DNA from: Lentisphaerota bacterium
GTDB lineage: Bacteria > Verrucomicrobiota > Kiritimatiellia > RFP12 > UBA1067
Direction of reading: 5' to 3'
Assembly: GCA_015061765.1 (NCBI GenBank)
Contig: SUVZ01000101.1
Location: forward strand, 1 to 10,878
Length of the DNA: 10,878 nucleotides
Both the position numbers and the translations under genes were made by a program. Positions 1 through 8,089 of this stretch are shown in pieces (position 1 is the stretch's first letter; the number at the start of each line of letters is the position of its first letter). The notes under the pieces were generated by a model that was not told where the DNA came from, searched no databases, and worked only from the letters and a program-made list of their open reading frames with translations.

Positions 1-164
1 CCCCTTTGGCCCTTTTGGTTGTTTTTTTTGTGCAATCGGTATTCTGCCGAAAACCGTCAAAAGGATGTCGCATTTTTTTTTGTCGTTTTGGGAAGAGCAT
101 CGCCAGAGTTCGAAAAATGGGTAAACTCCAGAATGGGGAGCGAGTCTAAGAAGCGTAGGATTTT
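1..164. other. AT-rich upstream region without a gene
   Basis: I see no coding region here. The stretch contains a T8 tract near base 25 and a T9 tract near base 75, but neither is preceded by a convincing GC-rich hairpin, so I do not call a terminator. It may be the trailing 3' end of an upstream transcript plus spacer before the promoter at 166-174. Confidence 0.5.
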
Positions 165-165
165 G

Positions 166-182
166 TGGTACAATTGTATAAT
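166..182 (+). promoter_or_regulatory. Extended -10 promoter of the TPR-like protein gene
   Basis: TGGTACAAT at 166-174 fits an extended -10 (TGn followed by TACAAT). A second -10-like hexamer, TATAAT, lies at 177-182. No good -35 is visible. Either would give a short leader before the ATG at 207. The same arrangement occurs before the next two transcription units. Confidence 0.5.
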
Positions 183-206
183 TGTATTTTATTGAAAGAT
201 TTTTGT

Positions 207-2327
207 ATGCGTCACTTTTGTTGGATAATGAGCATATTGCCAGTGTGTTCACTTCTCTTTGCGGGAAGTGCTGAAGGCGGCGGTGTTCAAACGCGGTCTG
301 GGGAGGCGCGTGCTAAATGGATGGCTGTATCTGACGCCTGCTTTAAGAAACATTTAATTGATAGATATGCGTCATTACCAGAGGCTGGATGGAAGAATGA
401 CGCCATGGATTATCTCCGTGAGAGCGCCTATTGGCATCAACGGCTCTATCTCGGACTATCTGGTGCCACGAGTCGGCGCATCGCAATGTCGGCAATCCAT
501 TATGAAACGGCGGCACGGCTTGTGGAGCGCGGATGTGACTGGCCTTATGTGAAAATGGAGGCGGCAATTTGGAAATATGGTAATTTGTCGTTTGGGGAAC
601 CGTTGAGTCGTCCAGCATTGAAGGCGTTTAAAGGAGTGCGTGCGCTGCGTGAGAAGCTGCTTGCAGCAGAATCGGTTTCTCCATTGGAGCGATACCTTAT
701 AGCGGAAACGGCGGCAAATTATCTGTATGTGGCTTCCGACTTTGATGTTCTGATAAGAGCGTTTGTGGATTTGGTGCGTAAATTGCCGCCCGATAATGAT
801 ACATCTGTGTTCCTATGGTCGATGATGGACAACAATCGTACCTTGCTGAACGGTAGTTCTGTTGCCAAAATCATTGATAGTGGCGCTGTAAGCAATGATT
901 GGTTCAGCACCATGTTGAAGGGACGGCTCTTGTACAGGAAGGCATGGGAAAGACGTGGAGGAGGCTGGGGATACACTGTCACAAAGGATAGATGGCGTGA
1001 TTATGATGAGTTGCGGAAGGAGGCTGCAGCTTGTTTTGAGCGTGCTGCGCAGATTGTTCCAGAAGTTCCTTTTGCATATCACCAGAAGATGGAGTCTCAG
1101 ATAGGTGATGCGCTCGCAGGAAGGAATTTGCTGGATAGAATCATTTCCTGTGATCCAGAATATGTCAATGCGTATGCATTCTATCTGTGGTCGTGCCGTC
1201 CCAGATGGTGCGGAAGCATTAGCAAGATGAAGGCGTTTGGAGAAGAGATGCTGGAGAAGGGCAGTCCAGGCTCTGTGATGCAGTTGCAGTACGTTCATTC
1301 GAGGCTGTCGGTTGCCGAAGAGCTCTACGAGAGATGGGAAGACGCGTTTTTGGAGGAAGGTGTGTATTCTAATATGGTTTCTGTTGTCGAGGCGGCATTG
1401 AAAAGGGATGATCTTTATGTAGAAACCAAGGCGCTCCTTCTGCAGACTCTGATGTATCCTGCGTATGCCAATGGTGATTATCGCAAAATGGGAGATGTAG
1501 CGAAAAGGGCTTGGAAATTATCGCCTACCCTGGTGTGCTGCAACAATTACGGTATTGGCGCATCCATTAGTGATTATATGAAAACTGTTGGGCTTGCCTT
1601 CTATGAAGATGCTGATGGCAGATTAGCCAGTGCGGAAAAAGCGATGCGAGAAGGAGAGTATGCGACTGCAAAGGAGCAGTTTGCGCGGATAGTAGAGTCT
1701 CGAGTTGCTGGGGCGCTGAAAACCAATGCCTTAGAATATGCAGCATCTCAAGTTGTTGTGGCAAACAGCAGGTTGGCGCAAAAAGGAGGTATGGCATATT
1801 CGCTGATGCCGATATTTGCGCCAAGGTTCAATCAGTTTTCGTTCTGGAAAACACCAACTGGTAGAGTAGTGCCGACAACTGAGGGATGGAAGATTTCCTC
1901 GAGTGCTTCGATGTGTGCATCATTGCCCGTTCTGCCGATAGAAGGTGTTGTCGAGATTCGTTTCCGCCGCCTTAAAAAGGGTTCCTTTATTTTAGGCATG
2001 AACATTGGGGCTTGGAATGACTTTCATCCTTCGGTTGGAGCCCGCAATGATGGCACTGCGGTTGCTGGAATGTGTCGCCATACGAATGGAGGCCTGCAAC
2101 ATTGGGGGTTAAAATACAAAAGCAGCAAATCTGTAGAATTGGAATCGGGGAGAAATGTTCTCAAGTTGGTCTATAATTGGCGTAAAATGCGAGAATTTAG
2201 GACATTTATCAATGGTAAGGAGATTTCATGGCTTTCTGGTTCTGTGGATGAACGTCCAGAGCGTTGTATGGCAATCATAACAGCAGCGAATGTATTGATA
2301 GAAAGCATTGAGGCTGCAGCCCGATAG
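207..2327 (+). CDS. Secreted TPR-like helical-repeat protein with C-terminal beta-sandwich domain
   Basis: I cannot name a specific function. The frame is open further upstream to a GTG at 165, but that codon overlaps the likely promoter. The ATG at 207 gives about 706 residues and begins with a short basic stretch and a hydrophobic segment ending in an AGSA-type site, consistent with export; ATG 228 is an alternative start. Residues about 30-530 are rich in alpha-helical, TPR-like segments. A stretch near residues 253-290 (GWGYTVTKDRW, then ACFERAAQIVPEVPFAY) resembles TPR-containing secreted proteins I associate with Verrucomicrobia and Planctomycetes. Residues about 553-706 look like a beta-sandwich of the concanavalin/LamG or DUF1080-like type. 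The gene uses more A/T-rich codons than its downstream neighbours. It ends about 80 bases before the next gene, which has its own promoter. Domain calls are by eye. Confidence 0.75.
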   Translation: MRHFCWIMSILPVCSLLFAGSAEGGGVQTRSGEARAKWMAVSDACFKKHLIDRYASLPEAGWKNDAMDYLRESAYWHQRLYLGLSGATSRRIAMSAIHYETAARLVERGCDWPYVKMEAAIWKYGNLSFGEPLSRPALKAFKGVRALREKLLAAESVSPLERYLIAETAANYLYVASDFDVLIRAFVDLVRKLPPDNDTSVFLWSMMDNNRTLLNGSSVAKIIDSGAVSNDWFSTMLKGRLLYRKAWERRGGGWGYTVTKDRWRDYDELRKEAAACFERAAQIVPEVPFAYHQKMESQIGDALAGRNLLDRIISCDPEYVNAYAFYLWSCRPRWCGSISKMKAFGEEMLEKGSPGSVMQLQYVHSRLSVAEELYERWEDAFLEEGVYSNMVSVVEAALKRDDLYVETKALLLQTLMYPAYANGDYRKMGDVAKRAWKLSPTLVCCNNYGIGASISDYMKTVGLAFYEDADGRLASAEKAMREGEYATAKEQFARIVESRVAGALKTNALEYAASQVVVANSRLAQKGGMAYSLMPIFAPRFNQFSFWKTPTGRVVPTTEGWKISSSASMCASLPVLPIEGVVEIRFRRLKKGSFILGMNIGAWNDFHPSVGARNDGTAVAGMCRHTNGGLQHWGLKYKSSKSVELESGRNVLKLVYNWRKMREFRTFINGKEISWLSGSVDERPERCMAIITAANVLIESIEAAAR

Positions 2328-2340
2328 CAAGGACGAAGAA

Positions 2341-2371
2341 TTGTGCGTTCTGCCGCTTGGTATGGTAAAAT
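2341..2371 (+). promoter_or_regulatory. Extended -10 promoter of the GH2 gene
   Basis: TGGTAAAAT at 2363-2371 is an extended -10. A weak -35-like TTGTGC lies at 2341-2346 with a long 19-base spacer. Predicted transcription start is near 2378, about 30 bases before the ATG at 2410. The hydrolase is therefore probably transcribed separately from the upstream gene. Confidence 0.5.
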
Positions 2372-2409
2372 ACGCGCTTTCTTTTGTTGAAATAATAATG
2401 GAGCAGAAA

Positions 2410-4134
2410 ATGAAAGCAGTTGCACTAACCGCCGCGGTGTGCGCAGCAATGGCGGCTTCGGCGCTTGAGCGCAAGAGTCTTGACGGTCTGTGGGATTTCA
2501 CATTTGCGGAAGGGGCATCCATCTCCGATGCAAAAGCGGATTTCATAGCGACTGACCGCATGACGGTGCCTGGATGCTACGATCTCATGCCGAAATGGTA
2601 TGCCCGTCGCGGTCTCGGCAGTTATCGCCGTACATTCACCCTTGAAAAGGCGACGGATGCGGCGTTTCTCCGCGTCAAGGGTATGGGGCTCCGTGCCCGT
2701 TTCTTTCTGGACGGACGTCAAGTCGGCGCATCGTCCTATCCATATCTGACGATTGAAATTCCGCTCGGACCGCTTTCTGCAGGCAGTCACACTGTTGCGG
2801 TTGGACTGGACAACCTCTTGGTCCGCAACGAGAAAGATGTTTTCCAGCCATACTATGACTTCTATCTTTCGGGTGGTTTCTACCATGGGGTTGAGCTTGT
2901 GTGCACCACGCGGCCGACCGATCTTTCGCGCGTTGTCGTGCGCACGCGTGATTACAAGACAGGCCTTGTTGAACTTGCCCTTGAGACGAAGGGCGGACCG
3001 TTACCCGCACGTGTAAGTGCCGAGGTTTTCTTTGATGGCACGTCTCCTCGCACTGTCGTTTTTGAGAATGGTCGTGTGAGGCTGAATGTCCCTTCGTTCA
3101 GGTTGTGGTCCTGTGAGAATCCAGCCCTGCACCATGTGACCGTGAAAAGTGCTGAATACGGTTCTGCTTCGGCACGTTTCGGCATACGCGAGATCAAGGC
3201 GCGCAACAAGAGGTTTTACATGAACGGCAGAGAGTTGACGCTTCTCGGTGTAAATAGGCATGACTCCCATCCGGAATTCGGATATGCCACGGATCGGAAG
3301 ATCATGTACCGCGATATTGAATTGATGAAGTCCATAGGCTGCAATTATGTGCGTGGATCGCACTATCCGCAGTCGGAGGAATTTCTCGACCTTTGCGACG
3401 AGATGGGGCTCATGGTCTGGGAGGAGTCTCTCGGTTGGGGAAACAACAGGGAACTTGATGATCCCGAGTTCATGCGCGGACAGATCGAGCAGACCTCGCT
3501 TACGGTCCGCGAGTCGATCAATCATCCGTCTGTCGTGATTGCCGGTTTCATGAATGAGTTTCATTCCGGCACTGAAAAAGGCCGCATTCTTGCGGATAAA
3601 CTGATCAATGCGATCCGGGCGGAGGATTCGGGGCGTCTCGTCACTTTTGCGTGCAATCATTCGCTCAAGGACATCAGCAACAGGAACACCGATTTCATTA
3701 CGATCAACCGTTATCCGGCTTGGCACGCAAATCAGGGTACTGGACTCACCCCTGAATCTCTCAACACTGCAATCACGAACGATCTGGCACTCTGCATCGC
3801 CTACATGCGCAAACGATATGGTAACGATAAGCCGATAATCGTCGGAGAGACCGGAGTGTATTCCATCTATGGTCATCATGATCCCATGCACGCGCAGTGG
3901 AGCGAGGAGTTTCAGGCGGAATATCTCGACCATTGGTTGAAAGCCGTGCTTTCTTCGCCTGAAATGTCAGGATTCACCGTGTGGCAATTCTGCGATTCCC
4001 GCACGTTCTTCCGGGGTGGATCGGACATCCGCACAAAGCCGATGGGTTTCAACATGGCGGGCCTTTACGATCAGGCGAGAAGGAGAAAACTTGCCGCCTT
4101 GACGGTGAAAAAGCATTACGAAGCCCACCGATGA
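2410..4134 (+). CDS. Secreted glycoside hydrolase family 2 (beta-glucuronidase/beta-galactosidase-like)
   Basis: Retaining exo-beta-glycosidase of family GH2, probably acting on plant, mucin or microbial glycans outside the cytoplasm. ATG 2410 is preferred because GGAG at 2400-2403 lies at ideal spacing and the protein then opens with a signal peptide (MKAVALTAAVCAAMAASA). The 574 residues follow the GH2 plan: N-terminal jelly roll (about 20-170, starting LDGLWDF), an Ig-like domain (about 175-265) and a TIM barrel (about 270-574). The acid/base is predicted as E383 in GFMNEFHS and the nucleophile as E480 in IVGETGVYS. Length and the HHDP...F..EYQ.EYL region resemble E. coli UidA. However, the N-x-K motif that binds the glucuronate carboxylate appears as N548-M-A550, so the lysine is missing and true glucuronidase activity is doubtful. 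Substrate is not assignable by eye. No transporter or regulator for sugar use lies beside it. Confidence 0.9.
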   Translation: MKAVALTAAVCAAMAASALERKSLDGLWDFTFAEGASISDAKADFIATDRMTVPGCYDLMPKWYARRGLGSYRRTFTLEKATDAAFLRVKGMGLRARFFLDGRQVGASSYPYLTIEIPLGPLSAGSHTVAVGLDNLLVRNEKDVFQPYYDFYLSGGFYHGVELVCTTRPTDLSRVVVRTRDYKTGLVELALETKGGPLPARVSAEVFFDGTSPRTVVFENGRVRLNVPSFRLWSCENPALHHVTVKSAEYGSASARFGIREIKARNKRFYMNGRELTLLGVNRHDSHPEFGYATDRKIMYRDIELMKSIGCNYVRGSHYPQSEEFLDLCDEMGLMVWEESLGWGNNRELDDPEFMRGQIEQTSLTVRESINHPSVVIAGFMNEFHSGTEKGRILADKLINAIRAEDSGRLVTFACNHSLKDISNRNTDFITINRYPAWHANQGTGLTPESLNTAITNDLALCIAYMRKRYGNDKPIIVGETGVYSIYGHHDPMHAQWSEEFQAEYLDHWLKAVLSSPEMSGFTVWQFCDSRTFFRGGSDIRTKPMGFNMAGLYDQARRRKLAALTVKKHYEAHR

Positions 4135-4237
4135 AGGGCGCGCTTTCCACGACGCAGACGCATATGAGACTGAGTTGAATATCTAGTCTCCATCTACAGA
4201 TTGCTGTACGGCATCTCGCAGGACATGCAGATTGTGC
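4135..4237. other. Intergenic spacer with weak hairpin
   Basis: Between the GH2 stop and the next promoter there is only a 6-bp inverted repeat (GAGACT at 4166-4171, AGTCTC at 4185-4190) with a 13-base loop and no following T run. It is too weak to call a terminator with confidence. I see no gene here. Confidence 0.3.
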
Positions 4238-4243
4238 TATAAT
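4235..4243 (+). promoter_or_regulatory. Strong extended -10 promoter of the cell-wall operon
   Basis: TGCTATAAT is a perfect TGn plus TATAAT extended -10. No -35 matching consensus lies 16-18 bases upstream. The expected transcription start is about 4250, some 30 bases before the ATG at 4280 and right at another ATG at 4251. Confidence 0.65.
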
Positions 4244-4279
4244 CTAGCCCATGTTCGAGACCATTAACAGAAAGACAGT

Positions 4280-6010
4280 ATGGTAAAGAAAGCCATAGTT
4301 CTTGCGGCAGGTTTCGGGACGCGTCTGCGCCCCCTCACGCTGTCTCGTCCGAAACCTCTCCTTCCCGTGATGGGCGAGCCGATGCTTTCGCGCATTCTGG
4401 ACATGCTCGTGTCATGGGGCGTGGAGAAGATCGCGGTTAATGCGCACCATCTCGCGGATCAGGTCGAGGCGTTCGTCAAGGAGTATCAGGGCGACGGCGG
4501 GAGGGGTGTCACGATAACGGTTTCGCGCGAAGAGGAGATTCTGGGGACGGGCGGCGTCCTGCGCCCGCTGAAGGAATGGATAGGCAGCGATCCGTTCTGG
4601 CTCGTGAACGGCGACATCGTTGTCGAGGATCTTGAGCCGGAGCCTGTCGAGGAGGCGTTCGAGCGCAGCGGAAGGTTCGCCGCATGCTGGATGTCCGAGG
4701 ATTTCGGTCCGCGCACAATCGAGGCGGATCCCGAAGGGCGCGTCTGCAACTGGCGCTCTGACGACGCGGGATTCCCGGGTACGTACACGTACACGGGCGT
4801 TGCCATCCTATCGCCTGAAGTCGCGGACTATCTGCCGCCCGTGAAGGCGGGTGAATCCGGCTTCTGCTCCATCGTCGAAGCGTACGAGAAGGCAATGATG
4901 GAGGACGCCAAGTTCGTTGTCGGCGTCCAGCAGCCTGATGCGGGCTGGTGCGACGCCGGAACGGGCGACGTCTACCGCGAGCTTAATTCCGAACCGATGG
5001 CGCCATCCCTGTTCGGCGACTCCAGGCTAAATGCCCTTGTGAAGGCACTGGGCTGGACGGATGACGATACGCTTGCGGAATACCTTGGCGCGCGCGGTTC
5101 GGACCGGATGTTCTACAGGTTGATGCGCGGATCCTCGGAGGATGCCAGCAACGCAGTCCCTCCGGTGCTTGGCGTAGTCTATGAAGAGGCGCGAAAGGAG
5201 AATGCAAACGCACGGTTCGCCGCCATCACGAGATTCCTGGCGTCCAAGGGCGTGCGGGTCCCGAAGATTCTGGCCGACCTTCCGGAGCAGAATGCCTACG
5301 CGACGGAGTTCATCGAAGGGAAGTCTCTTGAGGATGCAGCGTCGGAGAAGGGCGTGGATTTCATAAAGCTCTACATGCCGGTGTTTGACGTGCTGAAGGG
5401 GCTGTGGAGCATTCCGGTCGACGATGCCGGCGTGCCGGAGCTTGAACCGTCGTTCGGCAAGGGACTGTTCGCCTGGGAACGTGAGCTCTTCGTCCGTGAG
5501 TGCGTCCAGGGACGATACGGGTTCGACTCTCTGCCGGAGAAGGTGGGAACGGAGCTGGAATCCGTAGCGGAAAGGCTTTCCGCAGAACCGAAGGTGCTTG
5601 TGCACAGGGATTTCCAGAGCGCCAACATACTGTATTCGGGCGATGACAGGTCTAAGCCGTGGCTCATAGACTATCAGGGCCTGAGACCGGGGCCTGCCGC
5701 ATACGACGTGGCGTCGCTGCTGTTCGATCCGTATGTCCCCATGGACGATACGGACCGGAAACTGCTCATCGACCTTGCCGCGAAGTCCGCTCCGTCCGCT
5801 CCGTCGGCGGAAACGGTCGTTCTCGCGGCGGTGCAGCGTCTCTGCCAGGCATTGGGCGCATACTGCCGTCTGTCGGCCGCGGGCCAGCCGCAGTTCGAAA
5901 GATACATTGGGCGAGCGCTCGGCAATCTGCACAATGCCGCGCACGGAGCCGGACTCTCAGCGTCGGCGGAGTTCATACATGAAATGATCCACCACGAGAA
6001 GATGCGATAG
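4280..6010 (+). CDS. Bifunctional MurNAc/GlcNAc-1-phosphate uridylyltransferase and anomeric sugar kinase (MurU-AmgK-type fusion)
   Basis: Predicted to phosphorylate the anomeric carbon of MurNAc or GlcNAc and then form UDP-sugar, the cell-wall recycling shortcut known from Pseudomonas, where AmgK and MurU are separate proteins. Residues 1-237 are a nucleotidyltransferase: LAAGFGTRLRP at 8-18, K25 in RPKPLLP, metal-binding D112 in LVNGDIVV, and D225 in GWCDAGTG. Residues about 240-570 are an APH-fold kinase: GSDRMFYRL, then GVRVPKIL, catalytic D444 and N449 in VHRDFQSAN, and metal-binding D464 in WLIDYQG followed by GPAAYDVASLL, the AmgK-like version of this motif. Domain order (transferase first, kinase second) is contiguous in one frame. 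The Shine-Dalgarno is weak (AGAAAG). First gene of the operon; its stop overlaps the ribosome binding site of the next. Alternatives are other sugar-1-phosphate kinase/nucleotidyltransferase pairs (heptose, LicA/LicC type); the kinase motifs favour AmgK. Confidence 0.85.
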   Translation: MVKKAIVLAAGFGTRLRPLTLSRPKPLLPVMGEPMLSRILDMLVSWGVEKIAVNAHHLADQVEAFVKEYQGDGGRGVTITVSREEEILGTGGVLRPLKEWIGSDPFWLVNGDIVVEDLEPEPVEEAFERSGRFAACWMSEDFGPRTIEADPEGRVCNWRSDDAGFPGTYTYTGVAILSPEVADYLPPVKAGESGFCSIVEAYEKAMMEDAKFVVGVQQPDAGWCDAGTGDVYRELNSEPMAPSLFGDSRLNALVKALGWTDDDTLAEYLGARGSDRMFYRLMRGSSEDASNAVPPVLGVVYEEARKENANARFAAITRFLASKGVRVPKILADLPEQNAYATEFIEGKSLEDAASEKGVDFIKLYMPVFDVLKGLWSIPVDDAGVPELEPSFGKGLFAWERELFVRECVQGRYGFDSLPEKVGTELESVAERLSAEPKVLVHRDFQSANILYSGDDRSKPWLIDYQGLRPGPAAYDVASLLFDPYVPMDDTDRKLLIDLAAKSAPSAPSAETVVLAAVQRLCQALGAYCRLSAAGQPQFERYIGRALGNLHNAAHGAGLSASAEFIHEMIHHEKMR

Positions 6011-6022
6011 GGGGCATACACC

Positions 6023-8089
6023 ATGCAGAAATCCTCCATCAAGAAGTTCTTCAGGAAGGTCCAAAGCGAGGCAAGCCGCCGTCCGGACCGAGTTGTCACC
6101 CAGGCGATGGGCGTGAAGCGCACCTTCCATGCGTATGACCTGGGGCAGGACACGGTAGTGTTCGAGAAGGACGTGTGGAAACGCATGGATGAACACGCAT
6201 CCGTTCTTGTGGTGGAGAAGAACGATCTCTGCCCTGGAGCGTTCGGCCACATCATCACGGTCACGGACGGCAACCACAGCGTAGCGGCGATCCCTCTTCT
6301 TTCAGGGAAGTTCTGGGATCTTTGCGATCTGTCGGGGGAGAGGCGCTCCGATGCGATGACGCACTCCGTTCTGGTTGGGAACGTCGTCAACGGCAAACTT
6401 GAACTTTCCCAGCGGGACGTTCCATGCAAGAAGCTTGTCGTCTTGGACGACTGGCTCGTGAAGGGGCTCGGTCTTCCTCTCGAGGATGTTGTCATGGCGG
6501 AGCGCAACGACGAAACCCTGCAGTATTTCCGCGAGCACGGACTCGAGTGGCGCGTGAAACCGTTGGCGTGGTCGGAGGCGGGAATCAAGGCCGCGGTTGC
6601 GCAGAGCAGGAAACGGATTTCCTCGTCGGTAAGCTACTATCATTCCGTGAAGGGCGTCCATTTCCTTTCGTGGCCCGAATTCCACAAGATGGCGGGTCTC
6701 GCCACGACGGATTTCCATGCGTTCCGCATTGCGCTTGCAGAGCTTGTGGACGTGTATGAAGGCAACGACACTTCGTTCTCCCGTCAGCTCAAGTTCCACG
6801 GGCATCATGAGATAGAGTTCTTCGGACTTCTGCGCGGAAGCGCGATAGAGAAGATAGTTCCGAGGCTAGAGGAGCTTTTGGCGGACATCGAGACCGAGCC
6901 CGACCGTGCTCCCGGACGGATCGCGGAGATCGACACGCAGTTCCGTGCGCTTCTGACGCGTCCGGAATTCGCGGACGAGAATTCCCCGGCGTTCGCGGAG
7001 TCGCTTTACATGAACCTGACCGGCGAGGTGTATGCGGTGTCCGGCGAAGGCGCGGCGATCGCGTTCGACGACCGACGCACCGCGCTTCCTGGAGCTACAT
7101 TCATCAACGGCGCGCCGCAGTTCCATCCCGGTGCGGATGAACGCACCCGCATTCTCCTCTCCAACGTGCTGCAGATACTCAGCAAGGACGAATTCCTCGA
7201 ATACGCGAACATATACGAACTCCGCACGGAGGATACGGAGAACGACCGCAATCTTGCGCTAGGCGAAGGCCGTACGCGCGAAATCGTGTTCAAGACAAAC
7301 TGCCGCCCGCTCACGTCCTCGTTCGTCGAAAAGCGGCTGTCGAGCGTCACCGACGGCTACGGTGCCTATGTGCTTGCCCGCATCGAAGGGTTCAAGTCGA
7401 TAGGCGTGAACCTTCCGGAATACCGTCTGCTGCGCCATCAGGACTTCGGAAAGCGGAAGCTCTTCTACGACTACTATATCCGTACGCGTTGCGAAGGGGA
7501 GCCGCTGAGCGTCATACCCGCCAACCTCATCGCCGATCCTGCGGCGCAGGAGAGGATGGCATATCTCATGGGGGACGCCGCCGCGCAGAACCTTGTGATG
7601 AAGAAGTACGACAGCGAATTGAAGTCTGCGCTCTTCGGCATAGGCAAGGAGATATACCGCTTCGCATGGGATCCGGACCGTGACCGCATCATGCCCGGCA
7701 GTGTGTCGACATGCTCCATCCGCGGCACGTGCGGCTGGCCCGATCTTACGTGCAGCGAGAAGAACTTCATGACGGCCGCGCGCTTCTACATGCGCGAATA
7801 CGCCGCCGCATTCAGCGGTTTCATGCGTGACAGGGAGGTGCCGCCGGCGCGCCAGACCGTGCTGTGCGAGCGTTTTCTTGCGGGTTTCGAATGCCGTACG
7901 CGTTCGCTTCTCTTTCGCTACAGGCGCCAGCGTGAAGATCTCATGCGGTTTTCTCCGCCGATACCTGCACGGTACAGGTTTCAGGAGAAGGGGCTTTTCG
8001 TGATGAAATCCCTTGCATGGCAGGCCGACAACCTTGATGTGTTCCGCGACCTCTTCATCCGTAACATGAATGGCGGCGGAAGATGCTGA
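6023..8089 (+). CDS. Unrecognised 688-residue protein, possibly with a degenerate kinase-like C-terminal half
   Basis: I do not recognise this family. The start is well supported: AGGGGGC at 6008-6014, overlapping the stop of the upstream gene, precedes ATG 6023. The protein looks soluble, with no signal peptide or membrane segment. The N-terminal half is mixed alpha/beta with helices around residues 230-310. In the C-terminal half I see an arrangement that could be a kinase-like fold: K424 in EIVFKT, E436 in FVEKRL, a hinge-like segment at 484-494 (YYIRTRCEGEP), D518 and N523 spaced as in a D-x4-N catalytic loop, and FGIGKEIY at 538-545 where a DFG-like motif would fall but without the usual aspartate. 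This is inference from spacing only. A cysteine-containing patch (STCSIRGTCGWPDLTC) follows. The last codons overlap the permease start by 7 bases, so the two are probably translationally coupled. Confidence 0.85.
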   Translation: MQKSSIKKFFRKVQSEASRRPDRVVTQAMGVKRTFHAYDLGQDTVVFEKDVWKRMDEHASVLVVEKNDLCPGAFGHIITVTDGNHSVAAIPLLSGKFWDLCDLSGERRSDAMTHSVLVGNVVNGKLELSQRDVPCKKLVVLDDWLVKGLGLPLEDVVMAERNDETLQYFREHGLEWRVKPLAWSEAGIKAAVAQSRKRISSSVSYYHSVKGVHFLSWPEFHKMAGLATTDFHAFRIALAELVDVYEGNDTSFSRQLKFHGHHEIEFFGLLRGSAIEKIVPRLEELLADIETEPDRAPGRIAEIDTQFRALLTRPEFADENSPAFAESLYMNLTGEVYAVSGEGAAIAFDDRRTALPGATFINGAPQFHPGADERTRILLSNVLQILSKDEFLEYANIYELRTEDTENDRNLALGEGRTREIVFKTNCRPLTSSFVEKRLSSVTDGYGAYVLARIEGFKSIGVNLPEYRLLRHQDFGKRKLFYDYYIRTRCEGEPLSVIPANLIADPAAQERMAYLMGDAAAQNLVMKKYDSELKSALFGIGKEIYRFAWDPDRDRIMPGSVSTCSIRGTCGWPDLTCSEKNFMTAARFYMREYAAAFSGFMRDREVPPARQTVLCERFLAGFECRTRSLLFRYRRQREDLMRFSPPIPARYRFQEKGLFVMKSLAWQADNLDVFRDLFIRNMNGGGRC

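Noticed and set aside
20..85. T8 and T9 tracts as terminators of an upstream gene
   Set aside because: Neither tract is preceded by a stable inverted repeat within the window.
165..206. Upstream GTG start for the TPR-like protein
   Set aside because: It overlaps the extended -10 at 166-174 and would put extra residues ahead of an otherwise normal signal peptide.
2308..2409. Upstream start for the GH2 gene overlapping the previous gene
   Set aside because: It would cross the promoter at 2363-2371 and bury the signal peptide; ATG 2410 has GGAG at good spacing.
3001..3933. Long open frame on the - strand opposite the GH2 gene
   Set aside because: It lies wholly within the GH2 reading frame, its translation has no recognisable motifs, and such frames are expected opposite GC-rich coding sequence.
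4166..4190. Hairpin GAGACT/AGTCTC as terminator of the GH2 gene
   Set aside because: Only 6 bp with a 13-base loop and no T run follows.
5027..6588. Two overlapping 304-305-residue - strand frames opposite the fusion gene
   Set aside because: Both mirror the clearly conserved MurU-AmgK frame and the 688-residue gene; arginine- and serine-rich translations typical of antisense shadows.
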